Below, one piece after another: positions 22,619 to 30,998 of a stretch of 64,000 nucleotides of DNA; position 1 is the first letter of the stretch; each line of letters opens with the position of its first letter. The position numbers and the translations under genes are program-made. Source of the stretch: Aquamicrobium sp. (GTDB lineage Bacteria; Pseudomonadota; Alphaproteobacteria; Rhizobiales; Rhizobiaceae); contig NZ_JAMLIE010000001.1 in assembly GCF_023954335.1 (NCBI RefSeq), positions 2,426,111-2,490,110 on the forward strand, written 5' to 3'. The notes beneath the pieces are model-generated. The model worked only from the letters and a program-made list of their open reading frames with translations. It searched no databases and was not told the DNA's origin.

Positions 22619-23305
22619 CTATTCGCCCTTGTCCAGTTCACCGCGCCCCTTGGCCGCCGCGATCTGGCGCAGGGCGTCGGCGAGGGTCTCGGTCTCCTGC
22701 GCGCCCATGACGGCGTATTTGCCTTCGAGGAGGAAACAGGGAACGCCGCGGATGCCCATGCGCGCGGCCGTGCCGATCTCCTCCTGCACGGCCTCGATGT
22801 CGGCGTTGGAGGCGAGCAGGGCCTCGATGAGGCCGGCGTCCATCCCGGCTTCCCCGGCCAGCTCCGCCAGCACGGCGCGGTCGCCGATGTCGCCGCCTTC
22901 CTCGAAATTGACCTCGAACAGGCGCTGGACGACCTGCCCCTGCGCGCCCTCGGGTGCCTTTTCCGACGCCGCCCAGCGGATCAGCCGGTGCGCGTCGAGC
23001 GTGTTGGCCGAGACGGTCATGCCGTCGAAATTGAAGCGGATGCCCTCGACCGCGCCGAGCGGCACGATCCGGTCGTGGATCTCGCGCAGGCGCTCCTCGG
23101 AGCCGAACTTCTGCAGCATGTAGGCCTTGCGCGGCAGGCCGCCGGGCGGGATCGACGGGTCGAGCTGGTAGGGCCGCCAGCGCACGGCGACCTCGATCTC
23201 CGGCGTTTCCACGACCGCGCGCTGCAGCCGCTTCATGCCGATGAAGCACCACGGGCAGGCGACGTCGGAAACGACGTCCACCGTAATCTTCGTCCTGTCT
23301 TCCAT
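22619..23305 (-). CDS. DsbA family (FrnE-like) oxidoreductase
   Basis: 228 aa. The thioredoxin-fold CPWC active site is at residues 18-21 (DVVSDVACPWCFIGMKRL), the position seen in the FrnE/2-hydroxychromene-2-carboxylate-isomerase-like DsbA branch. There is no signal peptide, so it acts in the cytoplasm. NTLDAHRLIRWA and RGVPCFLLEGKYAVMGAQ are conserved blocks of the FrnE group. Thirteen bases separate it from the binding-protein gene upstream on the same strand. Confidence 0.88.
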   Translation of the reverse strand: MEDRTKITVDVVSDVACPWCFIGMKRLQRAVVETPEIEVAVRWRPYQLDPSIPPGGLPRKAYMLQKFGSEERLREIHDRIVPLGAVEGIRFNFDGMTVSANTLDAHRLIRWAASEKAPEGAQGQVVQRLFEVNFEEGGDIGDRAVLAELAGEAGMDAGLIEALLASNADIEAVQEEIGTAARMGIRGVPCFLLEGKYAVMGAQETETLADALRQIAAAKGRGELDKGE

Positions 23306-23318
23306 CGGTGCGGGTCCT

Positions 23319-25133
23319 TCAGCTTGCCGAGCGCCACCATGTCTGGAACTGCGGCCCGTAGAGCGGCGTCGCCTCGGGCCGCTCGATCTGCCTCCAGCGG
23401 GCTATCCAGCGGTTGATCTGCGGGTTGTAGAGCGGCACGACATAGGCGCCGGACAGCAGCACGCGGTCGTAGGCGCGCACCGCGGCGATGAAATCCTCGC
23501 GCGAGCGGGCGGCCAGCAGTTCCTCGATCAGCGCGTCGAGCGCTGGCTCTGCGACGCCGGCGAAATTGTAGGTGCCGTCGAGGTCGCGGCTCTTCGAGCC
23601 CCACCGGGCGAGCTGCTCCGCGCCCGGCGACAGCGACGAGGTGAAGTTCTGCAGGATCACGTCGTAGTCGTAGGTGCGCTGGCGCTGGAGATATTGCGCC
23701 GAGTCGACGACGCGGATCGTCGCCTCGATGCCCAGCCGCTCCAGCGTGCGCGTCCACGAGGTGGCGAGCGGCACGCCGGAATTGCCGTTCAGCATGATCT
23801 CGAAGGTCAGCGGCCTGCCGTCCGGGCCGACCATGCGCCGGCCATCGAGCCGATAGCCGGCCGCCTTCAGCGCCTCCATGCCGGCGCGCAGGAACTCGCG
23901 GTCGCGCCCCGAGCCGTCTGAGACGGGCGGCGCCCATGTCCCTTCCATGATCTCGGGCAGCACCGCGTCCGGGAACGGCGCGAGCAGCGCCTGCTCGGCC
24001 TCGCTCGCCGGGATGCCGTGCGAGGACAGCTCCGAGCCGTCATAGTAGCTTTTCGTGCGGCTGTATGCGCTGTTGAACAGGTTCCGGTTGGCCCATTCGA
24101 AATCGAACAGCGAGACGAGCGCGTGACGCACGGCGCGATCGGAAAAGACCGGCCGGCGCGTGTTCAGGACGAAGCCGTACATGCCGGAGGGCAGGCCGAA
24201 CTCGAAATTGTCCTTGATGACGCGTCCGTCCTGCACGGCGGGAAAATCGTAGCCTGTGGCCCAGCGGCCGGTGTCGGTCTCGATATGGATCGAGGCCATG
24301 CCCTTCTTGAACGCCTCGAACAGCGTGTTGTCGTCGCGGATATAGGTGATGCGGATTTCGTCGAAATTGTCGAAGCCGCGCTTGGAGGGGATGTCGGCGG
24401 CCCAGTAGTCGGGATTGCGCTTCAGCACCAGCAACTCGCCGGGGCTGACCCGCTCCACCGTGTAGGGGCCGGAGCCGACCGGCGGCTTCAGCGAGGTGCG
24501 GTCGAAACTCTCGGCGTCGGTGGCGTGCCGGGGCAGGATGGGAAGCTGGGCGAGGAGAAGCGGGGCCTCGCGCCCGGCATCCTCGCGCAGCGTGAAGCGG
24601 ACACCGCGTTCCCCGACCTTCTCGATCCGCTCGGCCGCCCTGATCCAGTTCTGGTAGTTGGGGCGGCCCTTCTCGGCCAGCAGCTCCATCGAGAAGATCA
24701 CGTCCTCGACGGTGATCGGCACGCCGTCGGAGAAGCGCGCCCGGGCATTGAGCGTGAACTCGACGAAGGAGCGTTCCTCGTCGGTCTCGATCGACTCGGC
24801 GATCAGCGGGTAGAGCGTGAACGCCTCGTCGCGCGAGCGCAGCATCAGGCTCTCTAAGACGTTCATGCCGAAATACTGGTCAAACAGGCCGCGCGCGCCG
24901 TCGCCGAGCACGATGAACGGATTGAGGCTGTCGAAGGAGCCCTGCACGGCATAGTCGATGCGGCCGCCCTTCGGCGCGTCGGGGTCGGCGTAGGGGAAAT
25001 GGGTGAAATCGGCCGGCAGCGCCGGCTCGCCATGCATGGCGATGGCATGGACGGGACCGTCCCCGGCCGAGGCCGGTAGCGGGGAAACCGCGACGACGAA
25101 CAAAGCGAGTGCGGCGGCGATGCAAAGGCGCAT
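23319..25133 (-). CDS. family 5 extracellular solute-binding protein (YejA-like)
   Basis: 604 aa with a signal peptide (hydrophobic ALALFVVAVSPLPASAG). The mature start contains HAIAMHGEPALPADFTHFPY and PDAPKGGRIDYAVQGSFDSLNPF, characteristic of the YejA-type oligopeptide/microcin-C-like periplasmic binding proteins. In rhizobia these normally feed a YejBEF permease; the transporter genes are not beside it here, so the protein may share a permease elsewhere. The ligand is unknown, probably a peptide. Confidence 0.87.
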   Translation of the reverse strand: MRLCIAAALALFVVAVSPLPASAGDGPVHAIAMHGEPALPADFTHFPYADPDAPKGGRIDYAVQGSFDSLNPFIVLGDGARGLFDQYFGMNVLESLMLRSRDEAFTLYPLIAESIETDEERSFVEFTLNARARFSDGVPITVEDVIFSMELLAEKGRPNYQNWIRAAERIEKVGERGVRFTLREDAGREAPLLLAQLPILPRHATDAESFDRTSLKPPVGSGPYTVERVSPGELLVLKRNPDYWAADIPSKRGFDNFDEIRITYIRDDNTLFEAFKKGMASIHIETDTGRWATGYDFPAVQDGRVIKDNFEFGLPSGMYGFVLNTRRPVFSDRAVRHALVSLFDFEWANRNLFNSAYSRTKSYYDGSELSSHGIPASEAEQALLAPFPDAVLPEIMEGTWAPPVSDGSGRDREFLRAGMEALKAAGYRLDGRRMVGPDGRPLTFEIMLNGNSGVPLATSWTRTLERLGIEATIRVVDSAQYLQRQRTYDYDVILQNFTSSLSPGAEQLARWGSKSRDLDGTYNFAGVAEPALDALIEELLAARSREDFIAAVRAYDRVLLSGAYVVPLYNPQINRWIARWRQIERPEATPLYGPQFQTWWRSAS

Positions 25134-25377
25134 GTCGATTCTCTTGGGTCTTATCCGTTCTGTGCCCGGATGCAGCCGGTTTCATGGCGGCGATTCGCCA
25201 CAACCTAGCATGGGATGCGATTCCTCAGGGTCAAACTTCACGCTAGGTCTGGATTCGCGGGCGAGGGCGGTGTAACAGGCGGCCGAGAGTCATGCTGTCG
25301 CCGTAATTGGCCGACAACTAGCATGCTTGTGCCGACCCCGGCCGCGAACGCTCGACGTCTGAGAGGATAACGACCCC

Positions 25378-26010
25378 ATGAACAGCCGGAAGACCGACGT
25401 GTCCCGACTTTCCATTCTTGCCGCCGCGGCCTTCGGCCTCGTCGCCGGCGCTTCCGTCCCGGCTTCCGCCCAGCAACAGCAGCAGCAGCTGCCGCAGGGC
25501 TGGTTCAAGGCCTGTTCCAAGCAGGAAGACGTCGACATCTGCAACGTGCAGAACATCATGGTCGCCGATACGGGCCAGCTCCTGACCGCGGTCAGCATGA
25601 TCGAGGTCAAGGGCAAGGTGAACCGCAAGATCTTCCAGGTCACGGTTCCGTCCGGCCGCATGGTGCCGCCCGGCATCGGCATGCAGATCGACGGCGGCCA
25701 GACGCAGAAGGTCGACTACATGATCTGCCTGCCCGACCGCTGCATCGCCGAGGTGGCGCTGTCCGACCAGCTCGTCGCCGCCTTCAAGCGCGGCCAGCAG
25801 GTGACGCTGACCTCCGTCAACTTCCAGAACCAGCCGAACCCGATCCAGGTGTCGCTTTCCGGCTTCACCGGCGCCTTCGACGGCGCGCCGCTCCAGCAGT
25901 CCGACATCGAGGACCGCCAGCGCAAGATCCAGGAATTCGTCTCGAAGAACACCGACGATTTCGCCAAGAAGCTCAAGGAAGAGCAGGAGCGCGCCAAGCA
26001 GGGCGAGTGA
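25378..26010 (+). CDS. invasion-associated locus B (IalB) family protein
   Basis: 210 aa with an N-terminal signal peptide (LAAAAFGLVAGASVPASA then Q). The core GWFKACSKQEDVDICNVQN, PGIGMQIDGG and CLPDRCIAE are IalB-family blocks with the conserved cysteines. IalB was named for erythrocyte invasion in Bartonella; in free-living rhizobia it is a periplasmic/envelope protein of unknown role. A charged helical tail rich in Lys and Glu ends the protein. A strong terminator follows. Confidence 0.88.
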   Translation: MNSRKTDVSRLSILAAAAFGLVAGASVPASAQQQQQQLPQGWFKACSKQEDVDICNVQNIMVADTGQLLTAVSMIEVKGKVNRKIFQVTVPSGRMVPPGIGMQIDGGQTQKVDYMICLPDRCIAEVALSDQLVAAFKRGQQVTLTSVNFQNQPNPIQVSLSGFTGAFDGAPLQQSDIEDRQRKIQEFVSKNTDDFAKKLKEEQERAKQGE

Positions 26011-26038
26011 CCGGGCCGCATCACGGCGCAGAAACGAT

Positions 26039-26066
26039 AAAGGCGGGTCTTGGGACCCGCCTTTTT
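26039..26066 (+). terminator. rho-independent terminator after ialB-like gene
   Basis: An 11-bp GC-rich stem (AAAGGCGGGTC / GACCCGCCTTT) with a 4-base loop runs into a T tract. The reverse strand also has an A-flanked stem, so it may serve the convergent hspQ gene too. Confidence 0.9.
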
Positions 26067-26095
26067 GTTTGCGCCCGGTCTTGCCGGCGTCCGGC

Positions 26096-26428
26096 TCAGT
26101 GGCGGATGCGGCGCCGCGGCGCGTAGTTGCCGTCGCTCGTCATCTCGAAGAACTCGTTGAGCTGCGGGTGGCGCACCGGCTCGCCCGAGGCGTCGTCGAG
26201 CAGGTTCTGCTCCGACACATAAGCGACATATTCGGTTTCGTCGTTCTCGGCGAGGAGGTGGTAGAAGGGCTGGTCCTTGCGCGGGCGCACCTCGGCGGGA
26301 ATCGCCTCGTACCACTCCTCGGTGTTGGCGAATTCGGGATCGACGTCGAATATCACGCCGCGGAACGGAAACAGCCGGTGCCGCACGACCTGACCTATCC
26401 TGAACTTCGCAATCTTGGCTTCACGCAT
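26096..26428 (-). CDS. hspQ: heat shock protein HspQ
   Basis: 110 aa from ATG 26428 (an ATG three codons upstream is also possible). AKFRIGQVVRHRLFPFRGVIFDVDPEF and QPFYHLLAENDE are HspQ/YccV hallmarks. HspQ is a small cytoplasmic protein linked to DnaA turnover and Lon protease specificity and binds hemimethylated DNA in enterobacteria. Stand-alone gene. Confidence 0.9.
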   Translation of the reverse strand: MREAKIAKFRIGQVVRHRLFPFRGVIFDVDPEFANTEEWYEAIPAEVRPRKDQPFYHLLAENDETEYVAYVSEQNLLDDASGEPVRHPQLNEFFEMTSDGNYAPRRRIRH

Positions 26429-26558
26429 GATCCACACCCGGAAGCCCTATTTGCCGCATTGCAGCGCGCAATTCAACTCCCGCACGGCTTGACCCCGGCC
26501 GTCGCGCGCGTTAGCGGCCGGATCGAACCCTCTCCCCGGCGCTTGCATACGGGTCGTC

Positions 26559-27521
26559 ATGGCCGACATCCTTGGACTGGTATTGCCGTTCTTCGGCATG
26601 ATCTTCATCGGCGCGCTCGCCGCGCGCATCGTCGGGCTGCCGATCGAGGCGCTCGGCTGGATGAACGTCTTCGTCATCTACATCGCGCTGCCGGCGCTGT
26701 TCTTCGTGCTCCTGTCGCGCACGCCGATCGAGGAGCTGACCGAGTGGTGCTACATCGCCGGCTCGCTGCTGGCGACCTTCATCGTCTTCTGCCTGATGTT
26801 CGCCGGCTCGCTCATCGTCTCGCGCGGCGAGATCGCCGAAAGCACGATCAAGGGGCTGGCGGCCGCCTACGGCAATATCGGCTATATGGGCCCGGGCCTC
26901 GCGCTCCTCGTCTTCGGGCCGGAGGCGGCCGTACCGGTGGCGCTGATCTTCTCGTTCGAGAACATCATGCACTTCACCATCGCGCCGCTGATGATGGCCG
27001 TGGCCGGCAGCGAAAAGAGCGCCGGGCTTGCGCTCGCGCTCGGCGTCATCAAGCGGATCGTCCTTCATCCGTTCATCCTCGCCACGCTCGCCGGCGGATT
27101 CGCCGCCTGGATGCAGGTCGAGCCGCCGGCTCCCGTTTCCCGGCTTCTCGACTATCTCGCGCAGGCGGCCGCGCCGTGCGCCCTGTTCGCCATGGGCGTG
27201 ACGCTGGCGCTGCGCCCGCTGAAGCGGGTGCCGCGCGAACTCGGCGCGATCTCGATGCTGAAGCTCGTCGTCCACCCGATCCTGTGCTGGGTGATCCTGA
27301 GCCTGTTCGGCAATTTCTCGGACATCTGGGTCTATTCTGCGATCATGCTCGCCGCCCTGCCGACGGCCACCAACGTCTTCGTCATCGCCCAGCAATACGA
27401 CGTATGGGTGCAGCGCGCCTCGGCGAGCGTCCTCGTCAACACGGTGCTCTCGGTGGTGACGCTGACGGTCATCCTCTACCTGATCGTCAACCGGATCATG
27501 CCGGCCGATCTCTTCCCATGA
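26559..27521 (+). CDS. AEC (auxin efflux carrier) family transporter
   Basis: 320 aa with about ten hydrophobic segments. GNIGYMGPGLALLVFG near residue 105 carries the discontinuous helix of the family and LKLVVHPILCW the C-terminal repeat. AEC permeases export or import small organic acids such as malonate or malate; substrate not predictable here. Confidence 0.85.
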   Translation: MADILGLVLPFFGMIFIGALAARIVGLPIEALGWMNVFVIYIALPALFFVLLSRTPIEELTEWCYIAGSLLATFIVFCLMFAGSLIVSRGEIAESTIKGLAAAYGNIGYMGPGLALLVFGPEAAVPVALIFSFENIMHFTIAPLMMAVAGSEKSAGLALALGVIKRIVLHPFILATLAGGFAAWMQVEPPAPVSRLLDYLAQAAAPCALFAMGVTLALRPLKRVPRELGAISMLKLVVHPILCWVILSLFGNFSDIWVYSAIMLAALPTATNVFVIAQQYDVWVQRASASVLVNTVLSVVTLTVILYLIVNRIMPADLFP

Positions 27522-27544
27522 TGCCTACGGCATTTCTTTTCATC

Positions 27545-27589
27545 GCATGTCTTTATCCCGAAACCGGTTCCCACTTTCGGGAGACATGC
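27545..27589. repeat. rhizobial palindromic intergenic repeat
   Basis: A 45-bp palindrome starting GCATGTCTTTATCCCGAAAC and ending GGGAGACATGC, with CCCGAAA/TTTCGGG arms. I recognise the GCATGTC...CCCGAAACCGG...TTTCGGG.GACATGC pattern as a recurrent intergenic element in Mesorhizobium and related genomes. It sits between two convergent genes, where such elements often act as bidirectional terminators or transcript stabilisers. Confidence 0.75.
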
Positions 27590-27590
27590 T

Positions 27591-28778
27591 CTACCGCCAC
27601 GGCAGGAGGCCGGCGAGGCCGCCGCCGGTGCGCAGGCCCTCGCGCATGAAGAAGGCGCGCAGCGGCGGCGCCGTCCGCAGAAGCGACAGCCCGGCCGCCC
27701 GCACCGCCTGCGCCGGCAGCATGTCGGACAGCAGCGAGCGGTTGAGCATGTCCACCGCCGAGGCGCGGGCGAGGATATCGGGCCGGCGCGCGCGGTCGTA
27801 GGCGGCGAGCGCCGCTTTCGAGCCGGGGTCGACCGCGTGCTTCGTCGCCACCCGCGCCAGATCCTCCGCATCGCGGATGCCCAGATTGAGGCCCTGCGCG
27901 CCGATGGGCGGGAAGACATGCGCCGCCTCGCCGACGAGGGCGATGCGGCGGTCGGCGAAGCGGGCGGGCAGCGCCGAGGCGAGCGGGAACACCTGCCGGC
28001 CCGGCTCGACAGTGACCCGGCCGAGCATCGACTGCATCCGCGCCTCGATCAGCGCCGCGAGCGCCTCGTCCGACACGGCGGCCATCTCGTCGGCGCGGCG
28101 GCGGCGCGTCACCCAGACGAGGCTGGAGCGCATGCCGGGCAGCGGCACCTGCGTGAACGGGCCGTCCTCGGTGTGGAACTCGGTCGAGATGTCGTCGTGC
28201 GGGCGGGTATGGGAAAAGTTCAGCACCAGCGCCGACTGGCCCGCCTGCCACGTCCTGACGGAAATGCCGGCCGCCTGCCGCGCCTGCGAGCGCCGCCCGT
28301 CGGCGGCGGCGGCGAGCTTCGCCACAACGACGTCGCCGTTCTCCAGCTCCGCTTCGACAGCGTCCTCCGCCGGCGTCCACCGCCGGACCAGCCCGCCGAG
28401 CGGGCGAATCGCCGCATTGTCCTTCACCGCCTTGTCGAGCACGGCGTTGAGATGCGCGTTGGGAATGTTCATGCCGAACATCTCCTCGCCGATCTCGGCG
28501 GCGCGAAAGGTGACGGTCGGGCTGCGCAGCAGCCGCGACGTGGCATCGGTGATGCGCATCGCCCGGAGCGGCGCCGCCTGCGGCCGGATCGCCTCGAGAA
28601 GGCCGAGGCGCTCGAGGAAATCGAGCGACGGCTTCATCAGCGCCGTGGTGCGCCGGTCGCCGGCCGCAACGGGCGGGCCGGCGAGAGCGACAGAAAAGCC
28701 GGCCTGCGCCAGCGCCAGCGCGGCGGTGAGGCCGGCGGGGCCGGTGCCGGCGACGATGATGTCGGTCTCGATCTTCAT
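27591..28778 (-). CDS. UbiH/UbiF family FAD-dependent hydroxylase
   Basis: 395 aa. The dinucleotide-binding GTGPAGLTAALALAQAG starts at residue 11 and ALVGEAAHVFPPIGAQGLNLG near residue 280 is the second FAD motif (GD-type, here GEAAH) of aromatic hydroxylases. Length and motifs place it with the ubiquinone-ring hydroxylases (UbiH/UbiF/UbiL); alphaproteobacteria use UbiL- or UbiM-type members with varied position specificity, so the exact hydroxylation step is left open. Confidence 0.85.
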   Translation of the reverse strand: MKIETDIIVAGTGPAGLTAALALAQAGFSVALAGPPVAAGDRRTTALMKPSLDFLERLGLLEAIRPQAAPLRAMRITDATSRLLRSPTVTFRAAEIGEEMFGMNIPNAHLNAVLDKAVKDNAAIRPLGGLVRRWTPAEDAVEAELENGDVVVAKLAAAADGRRSQARQAAGISVRTWQAGQSALVLNFSHTRPHDDISTEFHTEDGPFTQVPLPGMRSSLVWVTRRRRADEMAAVSDEALAALIEARMQSMLGRVTVEPGRQVFPLASALPARFADRRIALVGEAAHVFPPIGAQGLNLGIRDAEDLARVATKHAVDPGSKAALAAYDRARRPDILARASAVDMLNRSLLSDMLPAQAVRAAGLSLLRTAPPLRAFFMREGLRTGGGLAGLLPWR

Positions 28779-29076
28779 GGGTCAGCCTCCTTTTCCTGCT
28801 GGCGCTGGTCGCGCTCTGTGGCGGGCGCAAGCGATATAGGCCCGTCTTCCACCCGCGATCAACAGGACCGATTGGCTCGGCCCGGCCCGCCGGCCCCGGC
28901 GCGGCAAGGGAGATCGGCGATTTCCGTGCATTCGCGCATCGATAGAGCTTGTGCCGGCGGTTGCCCTGCCTGTAGTTTCAAGGCTTTCCCACGCGCGGCA
29001 CGGCCGCGGCGACGAGAAGCGAGAAAGGGGATGGGCCGGTGCATCTGACGAATTCCAGATCAGGCTGGCTGAGGCC

Positions 29077-29847
29077 GTGAGCGGCACGGCCTCGACGAAG
29101 CGGAAGCTGGCGGAGCGCATTCCGCGGCCGAAGAAGAAGGTGACATGGCCGCAGGCGCGGGCCTTCTCCGTGCATCTTCTGACCGCTTCCGGCTCGTTCC
29201 TCGCCTTCCTGTCGCTGGTGGCCGCGGCCGAGAAGCAGTGGACGGCGATGTTCCTGTGGCTCGGGCTCGCGCTCTTCGTCGACGGGATCGACGGGCCGAT
29301 CGCCCGCAAGCTCGAGGTCAAGGAAGTGCTGCCGACATGGTCGGGCGAGCTGCTCGACAACGTCATCGACTATGTCACCTACGTCCTCATCCCCGCCTTC
29401 GCGCTCTACCAGAGCGGCTTCATGGGCGAGGGGCTGTCCTTCCTGTCGGCGGCGATCATCGTCGTCTCCAGCGCCATCTACTACGCCGACACAGGCATGA
29501 AGACGAAGGAGAACTTCTTCAAGGGGTTCCCGGTGGTCTGGAACATGCTCGTCTTCACCCTGTTCGTGGTGCAGACGGGTGAGTGGGCCTCCTTCGCCAT
29601 CGTCGTCGTCGCGGCGGCGCTGTCCTTCGTGCCGATCCATTTCCTGCACCCGGTGCGCGTCAGGCGGCTGCGCACGCTCAACCTCGCCATGTTCTTCGCC
29701 TGGTGTGCGCTCGGCATCGTCGCGCTGTTCCAGAACATGGAGGCGTCGCTCTGGGTTCAGGTCGGCGTCGCCGCGACCGCGATCTACCTGTTCGTCATCG
29801 GCGGCGTGATGCAGCTTTTCCCGACCCTCGGACTGAAGAAGGAATGA
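29077..29847 (+). CDS. pcs: phosphatidylcholine synthase
   Basis: 256 aa from GTG 29077; the family is about 240 residues and the open frame back to 28951 adds sequence with no family likeness. The enzyme condenses CDP-diacylglycerol with choline in the inner membrane. The CDP-alcohol phosphotransferase motif appears as DGIDGPIARKLEVKE...SGELLDNVIDY around residues 70-98. RAFSVHLLTASGSFLAFL and FLHPVRVRRLRTLN are Pcs-specific blocks. The enzyme is characteristic of rhizobia, Brucella and relatives. Confidence 0.92.
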   Translation: MSGTASTKRKLAERIPRPKKKVTWPQARAFSVHLLTASGSFLAFLSLVAAAEKQWTAMFLWLGLALFVDGIDGPIARKLEVKEVLPTWSGELLDNVIDYVTYVLIPAFALYQSGFMGEGLSFLSAAIIVVSSAIYYADTGMKTKENFFKGFPVVWNMLVFTLFVVQTGEWASFAIVVVAAALSFVPIHFLHPVRVRRLRTLNLAMFFAWCALGIVALFQNMEASLWVQVGVAATAIYLFVIGGVMQLFPTLGLKKE

Positions 29848-29848
29848 C

Positions 29849-30826
29849 ATGGTCAAGGCAATTCGAATCCACGAGCATGGTGGCCCCGAGGTCCTGCGCT
29901 ACGAGGACGTCGATCCCGGCAAGCCCGGCAAGGGCGAGGTCCTGGTCCGCCACACGGGGATCGGCCTGAACTTCATCGACACCTATTTCCGCACCGGGCT
30001 CTACCCGTCGCCGAGCGGCCTGCCGCTTACCCTCGGCGGCGAGGCGGCCGGCGAGGTGATCGGGCTCGGCGAGGGCGTCGACGGCCTTAAGGTCGGCGAC
30101 CGCGTCGCCTATACCGGCGGGCCGGGCGCCTATGTCGAGCAGCGGGTGATGCCGGCCGACCGGCTGGTGAAGATTCCCGACGGCGTCAGCGACGAAGAGG
30201 CCGCCGGCATGATGCTGAAGGGCATGACCGCCGAATACCTCTTGCGGCGCACCTATGCGGTGAAGCCGGGCGACAACGTACTTTACCATGCCGCAGCCGG
30301 CGGCGTCGGGCTGATCTTCGGCCAGTGGGCGAAGCATCTCGGCGTCGACGTCATCGGCACGGTCGGCTCGGCCGAGAAGGGCGAGCTCGCCAAGGCGCAC
30401 GGCTATGCCCACATCGTCAACTACCGCGAGACTGATTTCGTCAAGGCGGTCAGCGAGATTACCGGCGGCAGGAAATGCGACGTGGTCTACGATTCCGTCG
30501 GCAAGGACACATTCGAGGGCTCGCTCGACTGCCTGCGGCAACGCGGTCTTCTGGTCTCCTTCGGCCAGTCGTCGGGCGCGGTGCCGCCGGTCAATATCGG
30601 CATCCTGTCGCAGAAGGGCTCGCTCTATCTCACCCGGCCGACGCTGTTCAACTACATCGCCACGCGCGCCGAGCTCGAGGCGAGCGCCGCCGCGCTTTTC
30701 GAAGTGGTGCGCTCCGGCGCGGTCAAGATCAGGATCAACCAGCGCTACCCGCTGTCCGAGGCCGCGCAGGCGCATCGCGACCTCGAAGGCCGCAAGACGA
30801 CCGGCACCACGGTGCTGATCCCCTGA
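29849..30826 (+). CDS. NADPH:quinone oxidoreductase (zinc-free MDR family)
   Basis: 325 aa. GIGLNFIDTYFRTGLYP and TLGGEAAGEVIGLGEGV are the QOR signatures; the Rossmann loop is YHAAAGGVGLIFGQWAKHLG near residue 150. Zinc ligands of alcohol dehydrogenases are absent. It follows pcs by one base and is probably co-transcribed. The reaction is NADPH-dependent reduction of quinones or conjugated carbonyls. Confidence 0.9.
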   Translation: MVKAIRIHEHGGPEVLRYEDVDPGKPGKGEVLVRHTGIGLNFIDTYFRTGLYPSPSGLPLTLGGEAAGEVIGLGEGVDGLKVGDRVAYTGGPGAYVEQRVMPADRLVKIPDGVSDEEAAGMMLKGMTAEYLLRRTYAVKPGDNVLYHAAAGGVGLIFGQWAKHLGVDVIGTVGSAEKGELAKAHGYAHIVNYRETDFVKAVSEITGGRKCDVVYDSVGKDTFEGSLDCLRQRGLLVSFGQSSGAVPPVNIGILSQKGSLYLTRPTLFNYIATRAELEASAAALFEVVRSGAVKIRINQRYPLSEAAQAHRDLEGRKTTGTTVLIP

Positions 30827-30843
30827 TCGCTGCCGCCATCGCG

Positions 30844-30870
30844 ATCGCCGGCCTTCCGCTGGCCGGCGAT
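30844..30870. terminator. perfect hairpin after the quinone oxidoreductase gene
   Basis: ATCGCCGGCC and GGCCGGCGAT form a 10-bp perfect stem with a 7-base loop, 18 bp after the stop codon. There is no U tract, so it may be a weak or rho-assisted terminator. Confidence 0.5.
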
Positions 30871-30998
30871 TGCATGGGTTTGCATTGAAAGACTTGATGC
30901 ACTTTCAAGAAAGGTAACAGTTTGCGCTGGGACAAGGCCACGCCTACCATGCCTTTCGGGAACAAAAGAACACGTCCGAACCGGAACCGGGAGGCACT

